A stretch of 64,000 bases of DNA, taken from Bryobacterales bacterium. Lineage in GTDB: Bacteria; Acidobacteriota; Terriglobia; Bryobacterales; Bryobacteraceae. Below the pieces are notes generated by a model. The model did not search any database. It had not been told where the DNA came from and was given only the letters and a program-made list of their open reading frames with translations. Position numbers and translations under genes: made by a program. Below are positions 1 through 9,108 of the stretch, piece after piece; the first letter of the stretch is position 1; every line of letters starts with the position of its first letter. The stretch lies in NCBI GenBank assembly GCA_020847975.1, contig JADLBD010000169.1, forward strand, positions 26,493-90,492. Direction: 5' to 3'.

Positions 1-1271
1 CGAGGGGCATCTTCTATACGCGCACGACGGGCATCTGGCAGAGCGTGTGGCTGGAGGCAACCGGAGCAAGCTACCTGGAGCGTGTCCGGACCACGCCGAA
101 ACTGAATGGGGCCGTGCGCTTCGATGCCAGGATCGCGCATCCGAAGGACAGCCTGCGCCTGCATGCGAGGGTGACTTTCGACGGAAAGGTGGTGGCGGCC
201 GGTGAATGCACAAGCGAAGGCCCCCGCGCCGAACTGACCCTTGCCGTTACCGGCCCGCGCCAGTGGTATATCAACCAGCCCAACCTGTACGAGGTGACTT
301 TCGAACTCAGAGACGGGACAGAAGCGCTGGATCGCGTCCATTCTTATTACGGGTATCGCGAGGTCACCACGGAAAACGGGCGGATCTTTATCAACGGGCG
401 GCCGACGTATCTGAAGATGGTGCTCGACCAGGGCTATTGGCCGGAGTCGACGCTCACGCCGCCTTCGGATGAAGCCATCCAATACGACATCCGCATGACC
501 AAGGAGATGGGCTTCAACGGAGCCAGGAAGCATCAGAAGGTGGAGGACCCGCGGTATCTCTACTGGGCCGACAAGATGGGCTTCCTGGTTTCGGGTGAAA
601 CGGCCAATGCCTATCTGTTCGATGAAGACTATGCCGCGAGGTTCACGCGCGAGTGGATGGAGATCGTGGAGCGCGACTACAACCACCCTTCGATCATCAT
701 GTGGGTTCCAATCAACGAAAGCTGGGGAGTTCCGAACGTGCGGGACCCGCAGCAGCAGTATCACCTCAAGGCGAACTACATGCTGATCAAGTCGCTCGAC
801 CCGACGCGGCTGGTGATCGACAACGACGGCTGGGAGCACACGGACACGACGGACCTGTTCGGGTTTCACGATTATGCGAAGACCGGGGAGATGCTGTACG
901 AAAAATACAAGGACGCCGGTAAGGCGGGCTGGCAGCCTCCGCCGAACGGCAGGGCCGCGCTCATTCCCGGCTACAGCTACAACGGCTCTCCGCTGTTTCT
1001 TTCCGAATTCGGAGGGATCGCCTACATCGCCCCCGGATCGAACGTGCCTCGGGATGCATGGGGGTATGCGGGTGTCGAGCGGGATCAGAACACCGCGCTC
1101 GCGCGTTTGACGGGGCTTTACGAGGCGCTGGCGAAGATCCCCGCGATTGCCGGCATCTGCTATACGCAATTGACCGATGTCGAGCAGGAGATCAACGGGC
1201 TGATGACCTACGACCGCAAGCCGAAGTTCGATTCGAAGGCTCTGCGGGAGTTGAATGAGTTGTTGCGCTGA
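1..1271 (+). CDS. Glycoside hydrolase family 2 protein (5' end outside window)
   Basis: The frame is open from base 3 and continues leftward out of the window, so the start codon and the first part of the sugar-binding domain are missing. The visible 422 residues begin with a GIWQSVWLEATG segment typical of the GH2 jelly-roll domain, followed by an Ig-like domain and a TIM barrel. The presumed acid/base is the Glu of the VPINES motif (codon at 717-719) and the presumed nucleophile is the Glu of LSEFGG (codon at 1005-1007). Both catalytic residues are intact, so the enzyme should hydrolyse a beta-glycoside such as a beta-galactoside or beta-glucuronide, but the substrate cannot be read from sequence. 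It converges on the next gene with only six bases between stop codons. The family call is firm; the specificity is unknown. Confidence 0.9.
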   Translation, partial: RGIFYTRTTGIWQSVWLEATGASYLERVRTTPKLNGAVRFDARIAHPKDSLRLHARVTFDGKVVAAGECTSEGPRAELTLAVTGPRQWYINQPNLYEVTFELRDGTEALDRVHSYYGYREVTTENGRIFINGRPTYLKMVLDQGYWPESTLTPPSDEAIQYDIRMTKEMGFNGARKHQKVEDPRYLYWADKMGFLVSGETANAYLFDEDYAARFTREWMEIVERDYNHPSIIMWVPINESWGVPNVRDPQQQYHLKANYMLIKSLDPTRLVIDNDGWEHTDTTDLFGFHDYAKTGEMLYEKYKDAGKAGWQPPPNGRAALIPGYSYNGSPLFLSEFGGIAYIAPGSNVPRDAWGYAGVERDQNTALARLTGLYEALAKIPAIAGICYTQLTDVEQEINGLMTYDRKPKFDSKALRELNELLR

Positions 1272-1277
1272 ACGGTG

Positions 1278-3566
1278 TCAGCGGCCGGAGATTAGTTCGG
1301 GAACGGGCTGACCTTTCCATATGCGCGCATCCTCCCGGAGGATGTCTTCCACCGCGGCGGGGGCGTGCGGCCTGTGCAGCAGGTAGCCTTGCGCCACGTC
1401 GCATTTCAGGTTTTCGAGCATGCGCAACTGCTCTTCCGTCTCGACGCCTTCGGCCACAACCTTCAGCTTGAGATTGCGCGCCAGGGTGATCATTGCCTGC
1501 ACCACCGAGGCCGCGTTTGAGGGACCTTCGCCTAAGTCCCGGATGAAAGAGCGATCGATCTTGACCGCATCCACGGGAAGTCTTTGGAGGTAACTCAAAG
1601 AGGAGTAGCCCGTGCCGAAATCGTCGATGGATACTTTGACGCCAAGAGCGCGGAGCTTGCCTATCCCGGTAATGGCTTCCTCCATGTCATTCATCATGGA
1701 ACTCTCAGCTACTTCCAACTCGAGATGGGCCGGCTCCATACCGGTTTCGTCCAAAATCCGCGCCACGGTGGAAGCGAACTCACCCTTACAAAGCTGGAGA
1801 GTGGAAACATTCACGCCCATACGCACCGCGCGGAATCCCGCGCCCTGCCATCGCTTCCACTGCGAGCACGCCTGAGTGAGCACCCACGCCCCGATTGGTA
1901 TGATCAACCCGCTCTGCTCGGCAACAGGGATGAAGCGGGCTGGAGGGACATTGCCGAGTTCGCTGCTGTTCCAACGCAGCAGGGCTTCCACGCCGGCAAC
2001 GCGGCGGTATGCATCGAATTGCAGTTGGTAGTGCAGGCGCAGTTCGTCCTTGCAAATGGCATGGCGCAGGCAGCGTTCGATTTCGGCGCGCTCGTTGACT
2101 GCGCTGCCGGGAACGGGGTCATAGCGCAGCCAAGTATTGCGTCCCTTGTTTTTCGCTTCGTACAAGGCGGTATCGGCGTTGCGGATGAGCGCGACCGGGT
2201 CTGTTCCATCCTGCGGAAAGAAGCTGACGCCGATGCTACAGGTGACCTGCAACTCCTGTTCGAGGACCTGGAAGGGGCGGCGGAAGGCAAGACAAATCCG
2301 CCGGGCTACGGTCTCCGCCGCCTCCGCGGACTGGCAGCGGTTCAGCAATACGACGAACTCATCGCTGCCCAAGCGAGCCACCGTATCCGAAGGACGCGTC
2401 ATCCGCACAAGTCTTCTGGCCCACTGCCGCAGGAGGATATCTCCCGCGTGGTGCCCATAAGTGTCATTGACTTGCTTGAACCGGTCGAGGTCGAGCATCA
2501 GAACGCCGAAGGGAATGTTCCCGCGCTTGCCGGAGGAGATGGCCTGCTGGAGGCGCTCGTGGAAGAGGATGCGGTTGGGGACCTCAGTCAAGGCGTCATG
2601 ATGTGCCTGGAAGGAGAGCTTCTCATAGAGGGAGGCGTGATCAATCGCCACAGCGGCTACCGATGCAGCCCGTTCGAAAAGAACGGAGGGCTGCGGAGCA
2701 GCGGCAGATTGCAAGTCCGTAATGGCCAGGTAGCCCCTGGGCACGCCGCCTTGGAGGATGGGAACCGAGAGGAACGGGTTTGCAAAGTCGTGGTCTGCCT
2801 CGCGCACTGCTTCCTGCAGCCGCATCAGGCCAGGTGCGGTATCCTCACGCAGAGCGGCCAGCATGGACAGCGCATTCGCGGTGAGATAGCGAAGCCTTTC
2901 GCCGGGCATGGTGTGGGTGGCGCTGACCACGGGCAATTCTTGCGGCCTGGTCACCACGGCGCAGGATACTCCAGGTTGCTGCCGCTCGACGAGCAAGGCG
3001 ATTTCGTGCAGGACCGTGTTGAGAATCTCGTTGCGGGCAATCAGCTCGAGAATGCGGTTGCGGCCGGTCTCGATGGCTTCGGCTTTCGCGAGATCGTTGG
3101 CCTGCGCGGTCAACAAACGCTTGGCGGCTTCGAGTTCCTTCGAGTAGCGGGAAGCGCGCAGTTGTGCGGCTTTGGGAGCAGTGATGTTCTCATGGGCCAC
3201 CACCAGCCGGGCGGGCCCCGGACCCTCATAGCACGTAACGCGCAGCATGAACCAGCGCTTTTTCCGTGGGCTGTGGCAAGGGTAGGAAGCGAAGAACTCC
3301 TTCCTCCTGCCGTCGAGGACGGCGCGCATTCCTGCCATCACCCGGCGTATTTTCGGCTCCTGCTCGAGCGCTTTCTCGCAGACGGCCAGATAGTTGACGC
3401 CCAGGCAGGCATCCGGCTGGGTCTGCCCATTCTGCGCGGCGAACTCACGCCAGGCGCGGTTGACCGCAATGATCGTACCTTCTTCGTTCAAGATGGCGAT
3501 ATGGGCGCTCATGGAATCGAGCGAAGCCCGCCAAAACTCATCCCGTTCGGCTTCCGCGTGTTGCAT
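1278..3566 (-). CDS. PAS-GAF-GGDEF-EAL cyclic-di-GMP turnover protein
   Basis: This is a 762-residue cytoplasmic signalling protein with no membrane segment. In order it has a PAS domain (about 12-130), a short helical linker, a GAF-like sensor (about 170-310), a GGDEF domain (about 320-480) and an EAL domain (about 495-745). The GGDEF signature reads GSDEF (residues 400-404), so the second Gly is Ser and diguanylate cyclase activity is uncertain. The EAL domain looks catalytically complete, with EALLRW at 527-532 and a later DDFGTGYSSL metal-binding segment, so c-di-GMP phosphodiesterase activity is likely. It stands alone and its signal is unknown. The only c-di-GMP effector candidate nearby is the PilZ protein at 50984-51310. 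Confidence 0.92.
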   Translation of the reverse strand: MQHAEAERDEFWRASLDSMSAHIAILNEEGTIIAVNRAWREFAAQNGQTQPDACLGVNYLAVCEKALEQEPKIRRVMAGMRAVLDGRRKEFFASYPCHSPRKKRWFMLRVTCYEGPGPARLVVAHENITAPKAAQLRASRYSKELEAAKRLLTAQANDLAKAEAIETGRNRILELIARNEILNTVLHEIALLVERQQPGVSCAVVTRPQELPVVSATHTMPGERLRYLTANALSMLAALREDTAPGLMRLQEAVREADHDFANPFLSVPILQGGVPRGYLAITDLQSAAAPQPSVLFERAASVAAVAIDHASLYEKLSFQAHHDALTEVPNRILFHERLQQAISSGKRGNIPFGVLMLDLDRFKQVNDTYGHHAGDILLRQWARRLVRMTRPSDTVARLGSDEFVVLLNRCQSAEAAETVARRICLAFRRPFQVLEQELQVTCSIGVSFFPQDGTDPVALIRNADTALYEAKNKGRNTWLRYDPVPGSAVNERAEIERCLRHAICKDELRLHYQLQFDAYRRVAGVEALLRWNSSELGNVPPARFIPVAEQSGLIIPIGAWVLTQACSQWKRWQGAGFRAVRMGVNVSTLQLCKGEFASTVARILDETGMEPAHLELEVAESSMMNDMEEAITGIGKLRALGVKVSIDDFGTGYSSLSYLQRLPVDAVKIDRSFIRDLGEGPSNAASVVQAMITLARNLKLKVVAEGVETEEQLRMLENLKCDVAQGYLLHRPHAPAAVEDILREDARIWKGQPVPELISGR

Positions 3567-3654
3567 GCCTAAAGAGGGCTCATCGGCGCGAAGCGTGGTT
3601 GCTTTAGCGCTTCCATGCCCTGTGGTGCGGCCAGCGGGGCATCCAAGAAACCGG

Positions 3655-5697
3655 CTACGGCGCGAAGTACCCGTTGATATCCAGAACCAAGTCCGTGGTG
3701 TTCGTCACGAAAGCGCTGACCCCGCCATTCGTGCCGCTGGGAACCAGGGCCGCATTCGCCACGATGAGCCCGGCAAAGGAATTGAGCGTGGAGACGAATG
3801 GCTGGGCGGCTCCGCTGGGCCACAGGGTGAGGTAGGAAAGCGGACCCGCCGGAACCACCGTGGCGTTCATCGAATAGGCAAGCGCCGCCGATGGAACGCT
3901 ACATCCGCTGGCAGGAACCGGAAAGGAGCGCGAGGATGCCCCTTGCATGGTGGGACTGCCGAAGGTTCCCGCAGCGTTGCGGGTGTCGGCCACGCGGCAG
4001 GGAGTCGCCGGGTAGAAGAAGATGCCTCCGGTTGAGGGTGGGGCGAAGTATCCGTTGATGTCCAGGACCAGATCGGTTGTGTCGGTGACAAAGGCGGAAA
4101 CCGCCCCGCCGGCGCCGGCGGGAACGATGGCTGCGTTGGCGACGATGCCGCCGTCGAAGGAGTTTAGCGTCGAGACAAAGGGCTGTGCTTGTCCGGTAGG
4201 CCATAAGGTGAGATAGCTCAAGCCGCCCTTGGGGACTACGGTGGCATTCAAGGAATACGCCTGCGCGGAGGCGGGGATGCCGCAGGCGCCCGAAGGTACG
4301 GGGAAACTACGCGAGGCGCCGCCGGCGAGGAAGGGTCCGCCGAATGTTCCCGCCGCGTTGCGCGTATCCGCCACGCGGCAAGGCGTGACGGGGTAGAAGG
4401 CAAGGCCCGTGGTGGCGCCGGGCGGTGCGAAGTATCCGTTGATGTCGAGAATCACGTCGGTTGAGTCGGTTACGAATACGTCGATGCCGCCGTTTGTCCC
4501 GGCGGGAACGATGGCGGCGTTGGCAAGCACTTTACCGCTGGGGGAGTTGAGTGTCGATACGAAAGGACGGGCCTGCCTGGTTGGCGACAGCGTAAGGTAG
4601 CCAAGCGGGGCGTGCGGCGCCACCGTGACATTGAGCGAATAGGCCAATGCCGTGGTGGGAATGTTGCAGGCGCTTTGGGGCACGTTGAAGGTGCGGCTAA
4701 GGCCGCCCGCCATCGTGGGCCCGCCGAAGCTACCGTTCGCGTTTCGTGTGTCGGCGATCCGGCATGGGATGACCGGAATGAAGCGGGCGCCCTGGCCCGC
4801 CTGTGTGATGGTGAAAGTCTGGCTTCCCACGGTGATGCCGCCGCTGCGAGGAACCCCGTTGTTAGACTGCACGGAGAAGTTCACGGTCCCGTTGCCCGAA
4901 CCGCTGACGCCTGAGGTGATGACAATCCAGGGAACGTTAGGGAGCGCGGTCCAGGCGCAGTCCGCCGATGTGTTTATGGTGAAGCTACCCGTGGTAGAAC
5001 CGGCCAGGACAGCCAGGCTCGGTGTGGAGAGCGTGTAGTCGCAGGGGTTCGTCGTGCTTTTCAGGTTGTAGGTGAACGAATAGCCGACGGTGGCCGAGGC
5101 GGAGTTGCCGCAACTGTCGCATAGCACCAGGCCCATGCCCACCAGGTCGAAACCGGAGGCGGGAAACGGAAATCCCATCTTCATGTCGATGGGCATGAAT
5201 CTCATAGGATTGATGGCCGTGGAGGTGGACTGCTGCCCCGCGCAGTTCTGCACGCTTTTGTTTGTGCCGTTGATGCTATCGTTCGAGGGCCAGAGGCTCC
5301 AGGTGTCGGAGCCGATGTCGAAGGTGAGATTGAATTTCAGCGGCTGCCCGAGGAAGTCAGCGGCGGCGGAACTGCTCGCGGTGAGGGTATTGGTGACAGT
5401 GCAGGCGAAAGTGAGTATGGAGGTTTCATTGATGGTGATGGTTCCGTCGAGCGTGCCCGTCCAGCCTCCGATCAAGGGATTATATTGATCCAGCTTGAGC
5501 GTGCCGGAGACGCGCTGGTCGATGTTGTACTGCGTGGTGGCGCCGGTCGGGCCGGTGATGGTGCCGGAGCCTGTGCCGTGTACGTCGAGCGAGCCGTTCC
5601 AGGCTTTCACTGAGTTGCGGAAGAGGGTTTGCCTCGACCCGAATTGGGCCCAGGCGGGAGAGGCCAGGACAAGCAGCCAAACAAGAGCTATGAACAT
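3655..5697 (-). CDS. Secreted repeat protein: BACON-like domain plus three 120-residue repeats
   Basis: This 680-residue protein starts with a 17-residue Sec signal peptide ending in PAWA. Residues 20-215 form an unrecognised beta-rich domain with paired cysteines. Residues 219-302 resemble a BACON/Ig-like domain, with a CAWTA motif and a final FTITQAG strand. Three tandem repeats then occupy 306-425, 433-553 and 560-680. Each opens with PCR(I/V)ADTRN and closes with DINGYFAP, so the protein ends exactly at the edge of the last repeat. No enzyme motif is visible. I infer a cell-surface or extracellular adhesive or carbohydrate-contacting protein; the function is not known. Its ATG is preceded by GGAG eight bases upstream. 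It is divergent from the ATPase gene at 5823. Confidence 0.8.
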   Translation of the reverse strand: MFIALVWLLVLASPAWAQFGSRQTLFRNSVKAWNGSLDVHGTGSGTITGPTGATTQYNIDQRVSGTLKLDQYNPLIGGWTGTLDGTITINETSILTFACTVTNTLTASSSAAADFLGQPLKFNLTFDIGSDTWSLWPSNDSINGTNKSVQNCAGQQSTSTAINPMRFMPIDMKMGFPFPASGFDLVGMGLVLCDSCGNSASATVGYSFTYNLKSTTNPCDYTLSTPSLAVLAGSTTGSFTINTSADCAWTALPNVPWIVITSGVSGSGNGTVNFSVQSNNGVPRSGGITVGSQTFTITQAGQGARFIPVIPCRIADTRNANGSFGGPTMAGGLSRTFNVPQSACNIPTTALAYSLNVTVAPHAPLGYLTLSPTRQARPFVSTLNSPSGKVLANAAIVPAGTNGGIDVFVTDSTDVILDINGYFAPPGATTGLAFYPVTPCRVADTRNAAGTFGGPFLAGGASRSFPVPSGACGIPASAQAYSLNATVVPKGGLSYLTLWPTGQAQPFVSTLNSFDGGIVANAAIVPAGAGGAVSAFVTDTTDLVLDINGYFAPPSTGGIFFYPATPCRVADTRNAAGTFGSPTMQGASSRSFPVPASGCSVPSAALAYSMNATVVPAGPLSYLTLWPSGAAQPFVSTLNSFAGLIVANAALVPSGTNGGVSAFVTNTTDLVLDINGYFAP
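3658..4782 (-). repeat. Three tandem in-gene repeats of about 360 bp
   Basis: The repeat units lie at 4423-4782, 4039-4401 and 3658-4020, read on the minus strand, with linkers of about 18-21 bases. Units 2 and 3 are the most alike at the protein level (shared VADTRNAAGTFG, SYLTLWP, QPFVSTLNSF and DLVLDINGYFAP). Unit 1 is more diverged (YLTLSP, VILDINGYFAP). This suggests stepwise duplication, with the last two units the most recent copies. Confidence 0.85.
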
Positions 5698-5822
5698 GGG
5701 CAGGCTCCAATCAGGATCGACCCAGATCCCCGTCAGTAATTTTCGCTAGTATACATCCGCCTGGAGGTTGAGGTTCATGTGACGCAGGGGCGTGGGATAC
5801 TGGGCACGTACAGAAGTCATCG

Positions 5823-6959
5823 ATGACCCACGGCATTCAAAAGCTGACCATTGAGGGGTTCAAGTCCATCCGAAAGTTGGACGACTTCCAGTTGCGTTCG
5901 TTGAATGTGCTGATAGGCGCCAACGGCGCGGGCAAGAGCAATTTCGTCGGATTTTTTCGGATGCTGCGTGAGTTGATTGAGCAGAGGCTTCAGTTGGCGG
6001 TGCAGATTGAAGGGGGAGCCGACTCGTGCCTGTACCTTGGACCCAAGATCACGCGTCGGATTGCCGCGAAGCTTGAGTTTGGGAGAAATGGATACGAGTT
6101 TGAACTGGTACCGACCGCCAACAACAGACTGATCTTTGCCCGTGAAGTTGCGCTCTTTGATGGTGACTACGGGAAAACTGGAGATTTCTTCGGGTCCGGG
6201 CATGCCGAGGCCAAGCTGAAAGATCACAAAGACGACCCGGACAAGCCGGGGCGTGGATATGGGATCGCACATCATGTGTATCAGGCTGTCTCCAGGTGGA
6301 CTGTGTATCATTTCCACGACACCAGTACGTCAGCCGGAGTGCGCCGGCAAGGTGCGATCAATGATAACGAGGTGTTTCGGCCGAATGCGGATAACCTGGC
6401 CGCTTTCTTATTTCGCCTCAGCACAGGATCACCCTTCGCGTACTCCAGGATCCGGGATGTTGTACGATTGGCAGCGCCATTCTTCGATGACTTCAAACTG
6501 CGGCCGGTACACGACAATTCGGGCCTGATCCAACTGGAGTGGCTTCAGAGGGATTCTGATTACCCGTTTCAGGCTCATCAACTCTCTGATGGGACGCTGC
6601 GCTTCATTTGTATGGCTACGGCGTTACTACAGCCGAGCCCGCCGGCGACGCTGCTGTTCGAGGAACCAGAGTTGGGCTTGCATCCCTACGCGCTCAACCT
6701 ACTCGCAGGTCTGTTTCGAAAAGCGGCGACGGCCAGTCAGTTGATCGTCTCCACGCAGTCTGTTCCGCTGCTGAACGAATTCGCACCCGAGGATGTCATC
6801 GTCGTGGATCGGGAACGGGGGGAGTCCGTGTTCCGGCGGCTGGATTCGGCTCAGCTCTCGGAATGGCTGGAAGACTACTCGCTCGGTGAGTTGTGGGAGA
6901 AGAACGTGCTGGGCGGAAGGCCCCGGGGTGAGGAGGCTCCGGTGATCCGGGAAGGATGA
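5823..6959 (+). CDS. AAA/ABC-type ATPase of a defence-like ATPase + DUF4276 pair
   Basis: This 378-residue protein has the SMC/OLD-like ATPase layout. The N-terminal strand IQKLTIEGFKSI is followed by Walker A GANGAGKS (32-39). A middle insertion covers about 80-230, then comes an ABC-type signature LSDGT (254-258), Walker B LLFEEPE (277-283) and a switch strand ending STQS (310-313), where relatives often have T(T/S)HS. No membrane or DNA-binding segment is evident. Its stop overlaps the next start in an ATGA junction, so the two genes are translationally coupled. Paired ATPase and TOPRIM-like genes occur in OLD-type and PARIS-type anti-phage systems, so a role in defence is inferred, not shown. 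Partner loss through the frameshift downstream may leave it non-functional. Confidence 0.85.
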   Translation: MTHGIQKLTIEGFKSIRKLDDFQLRSLNVLIGANGAGKSNFVGFFRMLRELIEQRLQLAVQIEGGADSCLYLGPKITRRIAAKLEFGRNGYEFELVPTANNRLIFAREVALFDGDYGKTGDFFGSGHAEAKLKDHKDDPDKPGRGYGIAHHVYQAVSRWTVYHFHDTSTSAGVRRQGAINDNEVFRPNADNLAAFLFRLSTGSPFAYSRIRDVVRLAAPFFDDFKLRPVHDNSGLIQLEWLQRDSDYPFQAHQLSDGTLRFICMATALLQPSPPATLLFEEPELGLHPYALNLLAGLFRKAATASQLIVSTQSVPLLNEFAPEDVIVVDRERGESVFRRLDSAQLSEWLEDYSLGELWEKNVLGGRPRGEEAPVIREG

Positions 6960-7610
6960 AGCGGATCTTTGTCGTTGTCGAGGGCCAGACGGAGGAAACG
7001 TTCATCAACGAGATTCTCTCCAAGGCGATGTGGTGCAAAAATGTCCATCTTACCCCGGTCGTTTTGGGTGGAAACACCAAGTACCCGCGCGTGAAGCGAG
7101 ACGTGCTCGGCCTGCTGAAACAGGATCCGGGAGCCTGCTGTTCGACAATGCTCGACTACTACGGATTGGGGAAGGGCTTTCCCGGCTTGCCAGTCCCCGC
7201 GCATCTGCCCAACAATGAAAAAGTTCTGCAAGTGGAACTGGCAATGAAGAAGGACATTTATAGAGGAGGATTCACGGCTCCGGGCGGACGTCAGGTTCGT
7301 TCCCTATCTTCAGCTCCACGAATATGAGGGATTGCTGTTCAGCGATCCGGCGGCGTTTGCGGATGCCATCGGGCAGCCCAAACTGTCAAAGGAACTCGAA
7401 ATTATCCGCTCTTCTTTTCCAACTCCAGAAGACATCAACGACGATCCGAACAGAGCGCCATCAAAGCGGATTCTCGATATTTATCAGGCGTATCAGAAAG
7501 TGATTGACGGCGCGCTTGCGGCTGAGCGCATCGGGATTGATCGAATGCGTGCGGAATGCCCTCACTTTCGCGACTGGCTCGAGAGGTTATCGGCGTTGGG
7601 CGAGGGTTAG
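6956..7610 (+). pseudogene. DUF4276 (TOPRIM-like) protein gene with a one-base frameshift
   Basis: The N-terminal part has the family opening VVEGQTEETF, whose Glu matches the metal-binding Glu of TOPRIM folds, and continues through LKQDP and MLDYYGL. The frame then slips near 7257-7259. The remaining family sequence, RFVPYLQLHEYEGLLFSD onward, is in the next frame and runs to the stop at 7608-7610. Removing one T from the TTT at 7257-7259 would give a continuous 217-residue protein of normal family length, reading KKDIIEEDSRLRADVRF across the join. As given, translation from 6956 ends after 123 residues in unrelated sequence. Causes could be a base-calling error, a real inactivating mutation or frameshifting. 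It is coupled to the upstream ATPase by ATGA. Confidence 0.85.
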
Positions 7611-7614
7611 CTCT

Positions 7615-9108
7615 TTACGATTCAGGCGCCAGCAGCACACCCGTCGAAATCAATGCCGAGAGCGCGCGAAGAAAATCCTCTTCCGGAATCGGGAAACGTG
7701 TCCGCAGCCACTCCAGGTGCTCAGCCGCGGTTGTGGTTCCGTTGCAGCGGGAGACGAACAGCGGCATCCAGGCGGCGCAGTGGAGGCTGGTTTCGAAGGG
7801 GTAAGTGGTGAAGAAGGTACTGCTGAACTGCTCGAGTTTGCCCTCCTTCACGTGGTGACGTGTGTAGAGTTCCCATCCCGTCCCGTGGGCCGGCGTGGAG
7901 GAGAGCAGGTTGGGATGAAAGCCGGGTTCGGCGGCGCGGGTTTCCCAATCGAGAAGCCACTCCATCTCCGCTATGGTAGTTTTGGGACCGAATGAGCGGC
8001 GGGTGAAAAACACGGGGCGCGGAGTGCGGCGTTTTTGAATGACAAGGTGCCCCAGCACCACCAGTTCCGCCTTCAGTTTGTGGTAGAGTTCGCTCCATTC
8101 CTGAAGTTTCCAGGCGTCGGCGTTCTCGGTCAGAACCTGCTCGGTTGCGTAGTCCATGGGCTTGGCGGTGATGCGGACAAAGAGGGCCACGTCGCACTCT
8201 TCGGCGGCAGTGCCGAGCCATTTGCGGATGCGCATTTCAAAGGGCTCGCCTTCGCGATCGGTGCCGGTGACCTGGATGTACATCCGGCCGCCAGCTTCGA
8301 GATAGGCGGGTCCCTGGGAGACGATTTTGGCGATGAGAGCTTCGCCATCCTCGCCTCCCACCGAGAACACGTAGTCACCCTTGAGGGAGGGCTCGAAGGG
8401 CGGGTGCGAAGCAATACGGTCGAATTGCATTCCCGCAACCGGCGCAAAGAGATCGCCCTGAAGGATGCGGATGTTGGGGGCGCCATTCAGCAGGCAATTG
8501 AATTCGGCGTAGCGGACGGCGCGATCCGTGATATCGATGGCAGTGACCTGGCCGGCGAACGTGGAGGCGGCCAGGGCTGCGTAGCCGGACCCGCAGCCGA
8601 TCTCGAGAAACCGGCGGCACGCAGACTTGGCGAAGTGGTCGACGAAGCGGCGGGAGATATTTTCGAGGCCGCACATGACGAAATCGCTGTCATCGTGGGC
8701 GATGCCGTCCACCCAGTATCCGCGGTCGGCAGCGATGAAGAAGCCCTGGGAGGGGATGAGGAGAACCGTTGCGCGCAGGTTGGCGGGCTTGTCCGGGACC
8801 GGTTCCAGGATGCCCAGGTCGCGCAGCGCCACGGTGACGAGCGGGGGGAGGAACCGCTCCACGTGCTCTGGAATAGCGGGGTAGCCGGCGATGAAGGTGC
8901 GCGCCAGGAACAGCGGAAGGCTGTCGCCGCGGTAGCGCTGGTGCAGGTATTCCCCGGCCAGCCCGAAGGGCGTGAGCAGCAGATGGAGCCCGGGCAGGGA
9001 AAAATGATTGAGGAGAAATTGCTCCGTATATCCGGATTGGGAGAGAAACTCACGTACCAGGGCAAAGGATTGAGGCGAGGCGGTGCGCAGGGGAAAGGGG
9101 ATGTTCAT
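7615..9108 (-). CDS. Class I SAM-dependent methyltransferase, paralogue B (altered catalytic motif)
   Basis: This 497-residue protein has three parts: an N-terminal region (1-125) that looks winged-helix-like, a Rossmann methyltransferase domain, and a C-terminal extension of about 190 residues. The SAM-binding motif I is FLEIGCGSGYAALAAS (167-182). The motif IV position, NPP(F/Y) in HemK/PrmC and adenine methyltransferases, reads SHPPFE (234-239), so the amide-binding Asn is replaced by His. It is clearly homologous over its whole length to the adjacent upstream gene and shares a TAATG stop/start junction with it, so the two are co-transcribed. The substrate is unknown. The changed motif suggests either a different target or loss of activity. 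Its stop lies five bases from the DUF4276 stop, convergent. Confidence 0.82.
   Translation of the reverse strand: MNIPFPLRTASPQSFALVREFLSQSGYTEQFLLNHFSLPGLHLLLTPFGLAGEYLHQRYRGDSLPLFLARTFIAGYPAIPEHVERFLPPLVTVALRDLGILEPVPDKPANLRATVLLIPSQGFFIAADRGYWVDGIAHDDSDFVMCGLENISRRFVDHFAKSACRRFLEIGCGSGYAALAASTFAGQVTAIDITDRAVRYAEFNCLLNGAPNIRILQGDLFAPVAGMQFDRIASHPPFEPSLKGDYVFSVGGEDGEALIAKIVSQGPAYLEAGGRMYIQVTGTDREGEPFEMRIRKWLGTAAEECDVALFVRITAKPMDYATEQVLTENADAWKLQEWSELYHKLKAELVVLGHLVIQKRRTPRPVFFTRRSFGPKTTIAEMEWLLDWETRAAEPGFHPNLLSSTPAHGTGWELYTRHHVKEGKLEQFSSTFFTTYPFETSLHCAAWMPLFVSRCNGTTTAAEHLEWLRTRFPIPEEDFLRALSALISTGVLLAPES

Noticed and set aside
1584..3572. A 662-codon open frame on the plus strand
   Set aside because: It is antisense to the GGDEF/EAL gene and encodes no recognisable domain; GC-rich codon use keeps the opposite strand open.
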